Source of the DNA: Chitinophagales bacterium
GTDB taxonomy: Bacteria; Bacteroidota; Bacteroidia; Chitinophagales; JAHDHT01
Reading direction: 5' to 3'
Length of the DNA stretch: 8,571 nt
Assembly (NCBI GenBank): GCA_020631175.1
Contig: JAHDHT010000092.1
Coordinates: 1-8,571, forward strand
Positions 7,183 through 8,571 of the stretch are shown here, piece after piece (positions within the stretch are counted from its first letter, which is position 1; every line of letters begins with the position of its first letter). A program made the translations under genes and the position numbers. The notes beneath the pieces are model-generated. The model had not been told where the DNA came from, did not search any database, and saw nothing but the letters and a program-made list of their open reading frames with translations.

Positions 7183-8571
7183 TTATTGAATTAAAATTTT
7201 CATTGATCGAACGTTTTGGTTCTGATCAATTAAATTCAATAGGTATACTCCTTCTGCAAAGGAGGCAACATTAATTTGTTTGTTTTGCTTGTTCAGGCTT
7301 TCATTCATCATTAGCTGACCGTTCGCATTATAGATTTCCATCTTTGTAAATCCTTCCTGCATTATGTTTAGAATATCTTTAGCCGGCTGAGGCCATACTT
7401 GAACAGTAGTATTTTCAAATATCTCTTCAACAGAAACAATCATGCTATCGATCGGTATACTATAATTCGCTAATTCTAATTGATCGAAAAAGAACCCATC
7501 ACTGGTTATGCCTTGTTCATTATTGATTTCAAAACCGATTTTAAAAGGCTGGTCCTGATAATCACTTAAATCTATATGTTCCTGTACCCAGTGAACGGTG
7601 CCGGTAAAGGCATTAATTCCTCCTTCATAATTTTCACAGTTTGGATAAATAAAATCACCATCCTCCATTTCAAGAAATAATTTTGCATATGCTTCATTAT
7701 AATCCAAAGACCATTTCGCACAAAAACTTAAATAAGGATTTTCGTAATCAGCAATATCAATATATTCTGTAGTTTTAAATTGCCCTTGTTCTTGTGCATT
7801 TACATTACCATATCGACTATCTGCCATACAATGAAATCCATCAATTGCATCCACAAATGTACTGTCCCAATCCTGCAAAGAATTATTCCAGTTTTCCCAG
7901 TTAATTGTGCCGTTCTCTGCATTTTCGGAGAAAATGATTTCTTTGATTCCGCTGTAAAGATCGAATGTTGCGGTTTGAATTAAAGAAGTCCCATGATAAA
8001 TTTCTATTTGAAAAGGAATTTTTTCGCCTGGTCCAATACTATCAATTGGTTGAATAAAGAATTCAGTTGATTGATAACTTCTCGCAGGAATATCCCCGAA
8101 GTCTCTCCAATTATATGGAACTGAAACAGAAGGATGATTCGAAGTTAGTCGAGCATTTACATTTTCTGCTAATTTGCTCATACCCCTGTTTTTTAAACGT
8201 ATGTTTAACACAGAAACTTCATCTTTGATTAAGGGAAAGTCTGCACCAAGAGAGGCATTATTAAAACAAGTATAATCACCCGCCACCCAGCTCATATAAA
8301 CCATAGGGAAAAGCATTTCCTGTACTCTGTCACAAATCACTTCACCGGGCTCCCAAAACCATTCACCAACCTCCGGGGTATAGGCTATAGCTCCTTCCTC
8401 TCCTAAAAAATCTGCGGTAGTACCCGAAGCGTAGTAATAAATCATTTGAATAGCAGCCCCATAGCCATGATAAGTTTCCGGACTAAATTCTGAAGCAAAT
8501 TCTGAATAGATTTCGAAATTTGGAATTTCATCGTTAAAACTATTCGGACAAAGCATTACATCACTGTAAGA
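7183..8571 (-). CDS. Secreted M14-type zinc carboxypeptidase with T9SS sorting domain, 5' end outside window
   Basis: The frame is open from the right edge to TAA at 7185-7183, giving 462 visible residues. The ATG at 8556 is internal, since five in-frame codons (SYSDV) precede it. SYSDVMLCP matches the M14 pattern HSYS..(I/L)LYP, which places the third zinc ligand His just outside the window. About 65 residues on, SGTTADFLGEEGAIAYTPEVG matches the M14 catalytic segment; the Glu of TPEVG (codon 8373-8371) is the expected general base. After the peptidase domain come an Ig-like or beta-sandwich region (visible residues about 117-207), a jelly-roll-like domain (about 210-370, closing with GFFFDQLEL), and a type A T9SS C-terminal domain (about 388-462: VQVWPQPAKDILNI, IYNANGQLM, GVYLLNL, KILIQ). 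It is expected to be exported by Sec, moved through the T9SS, and to trim C-terminal residues from peptides at or outside the cell surface. Two zinc ligands (HxxE) cannot be checked here. Confidence 0.88.
   Translation of the reverse strand, partial: SYSDVMLCPNSFNDEIPNFEIYSEFASEFSPETYHGYGAAIQMIYYYASGTTADFLGEEGAIAYTPEVGEWFWEPGEVICDRVQEMLFPMVYMSWVAGDYTCFNNASLGADFPLIKDEVSVLNIRLKNRGMSKLAENVNARLTSNHPSVSVPYNWRDFGDIPARSYQSTEFFIQPIDSIGPGEKIPFQIEIYHGTSLIQTATFDLYSGIKEIIFSENAENGTINWENWNNSLQDWDSTFVDAIDGFHCMADSRYGNVNAQEQGQFKTTEYIDIADYENPYLSFCAKWSLDYNEAYAKLFLEMEDGDFIYPNCENYEGGINAFTGTVHWVQEHIDLSDYQDQPFKIGFEINNEQGITSDGFFFDQLELANYSIPIDSMIVSVEEIFENTTVQVWPQPAKDILNIMQEGFTKMEIYNANGQLMMNESLNKQNKQINVASFAEGVYLLNLIDQNQNVRSMKILIQ
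7184..7241. repeat. Nested inverted repeat over the convergent gene ends (possible bidirectional terminator)
   Basis: An outer 9-bp arm (TATTGAATT, 7184-7192) pairs perfectly with 7233-7241. Inside it, 7202-7212 (ATTGATCGAAC) pairs with 7219-7230 over 11 bp with one bulged T, around a 6-nt loop. It covers the stop codon and last codons of the carboxypeptidase gene and begins 11 bp past the TerB-like gene stop, so it would form at the 3' end of both mRNAs. Neither side has a proper T-run; the nearest is four T (7200-7197, seen as AAAA on the minus strand complement), so it may protect mRNA ends or limit read-through rather than act as a classical terminator. Confidence 0.55.

Noticed and set aside
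7780..7983. 67-codon plus-strand reading frame
   Set aside because: Antisense inside the carboxypeptidase gene, with Cys-rich composition typical of chance frames.
8554..8556. ATG at 8556 as start of the carboxypeptidase gene
   Set aside because: The frame continues upstream to the window edge, and the protein from this ATG would lack a signal peptide and all zinc ligands.

Overview
The window comes from a member of the Bacteroidota. It is AT-rich. It carries a C-terminal type IX secretion (T9SS) sorting domain, a TonB-dependent outer-membrane receptor with an N-terminal carboxypeptidase-regulatory-like domain, a surface-type lipoprotein, no evident Shine-Dalgarno sequences, and one promoter candidate of the Bacteroidota form (TTTG, spacer, TAnnTTTG). 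I cannot place it more finely than phylum.

Layout, left to right. (1) 1-518, minus: the 5' part of a gene for a secreted protein of unknown function that runs off the left edge. (2) 519-799: intergenic DNA holding a GC-rich block (581-719) that folds into three successive hairpins and looks like a dispersed structured element or ncRNA, then a strong intrinsic terminator (738-768) for the next gene. (3) 800-4048, minus: a complete Oar-like TonB-dependent receptor. (4) 4157-6376, minus: a lipoprotein with helical repeats, seven Asp-rich FG-GAP/VCBS repeats and a C-terminal ASPIC/UnbV domain, 108 bp upstream of the receptor gene on the same strand. (5) 6450-7172, plus: a divergently transcribed membrane protein combining a four-cysteine zinc-ribbon-like module, a hydrophobic segment and a TerB-like domain. 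(6) 7183-8571, minus: the C-terminal part of a secreted M14-type zinc carboxypeptidase with a T9SS type A sorting domain. It is convergent with gene 5, the stops are 10 bp apart, and a long nested inverted repeat lies over the junction.

How they may work together (inference): the receptor and the FG-GAP lipoprotein form the most plausible functional unit, an outer-membrane transporter with a Ca-binding beta-propeller-like partner at the cell surface and no SusD gene next to it in the window. The carboxypeptidase would be exported through the T9SS and could supply peptides or amino acids, but nothing in the sequence links it to the receptor. Most of the window is ordinary Bacteroidota envelope and secretion content. 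The parts least explained by known features are the three-hairpin element, the palindrome at the convergent junction, and the zinc-ribbon/TerB protein.
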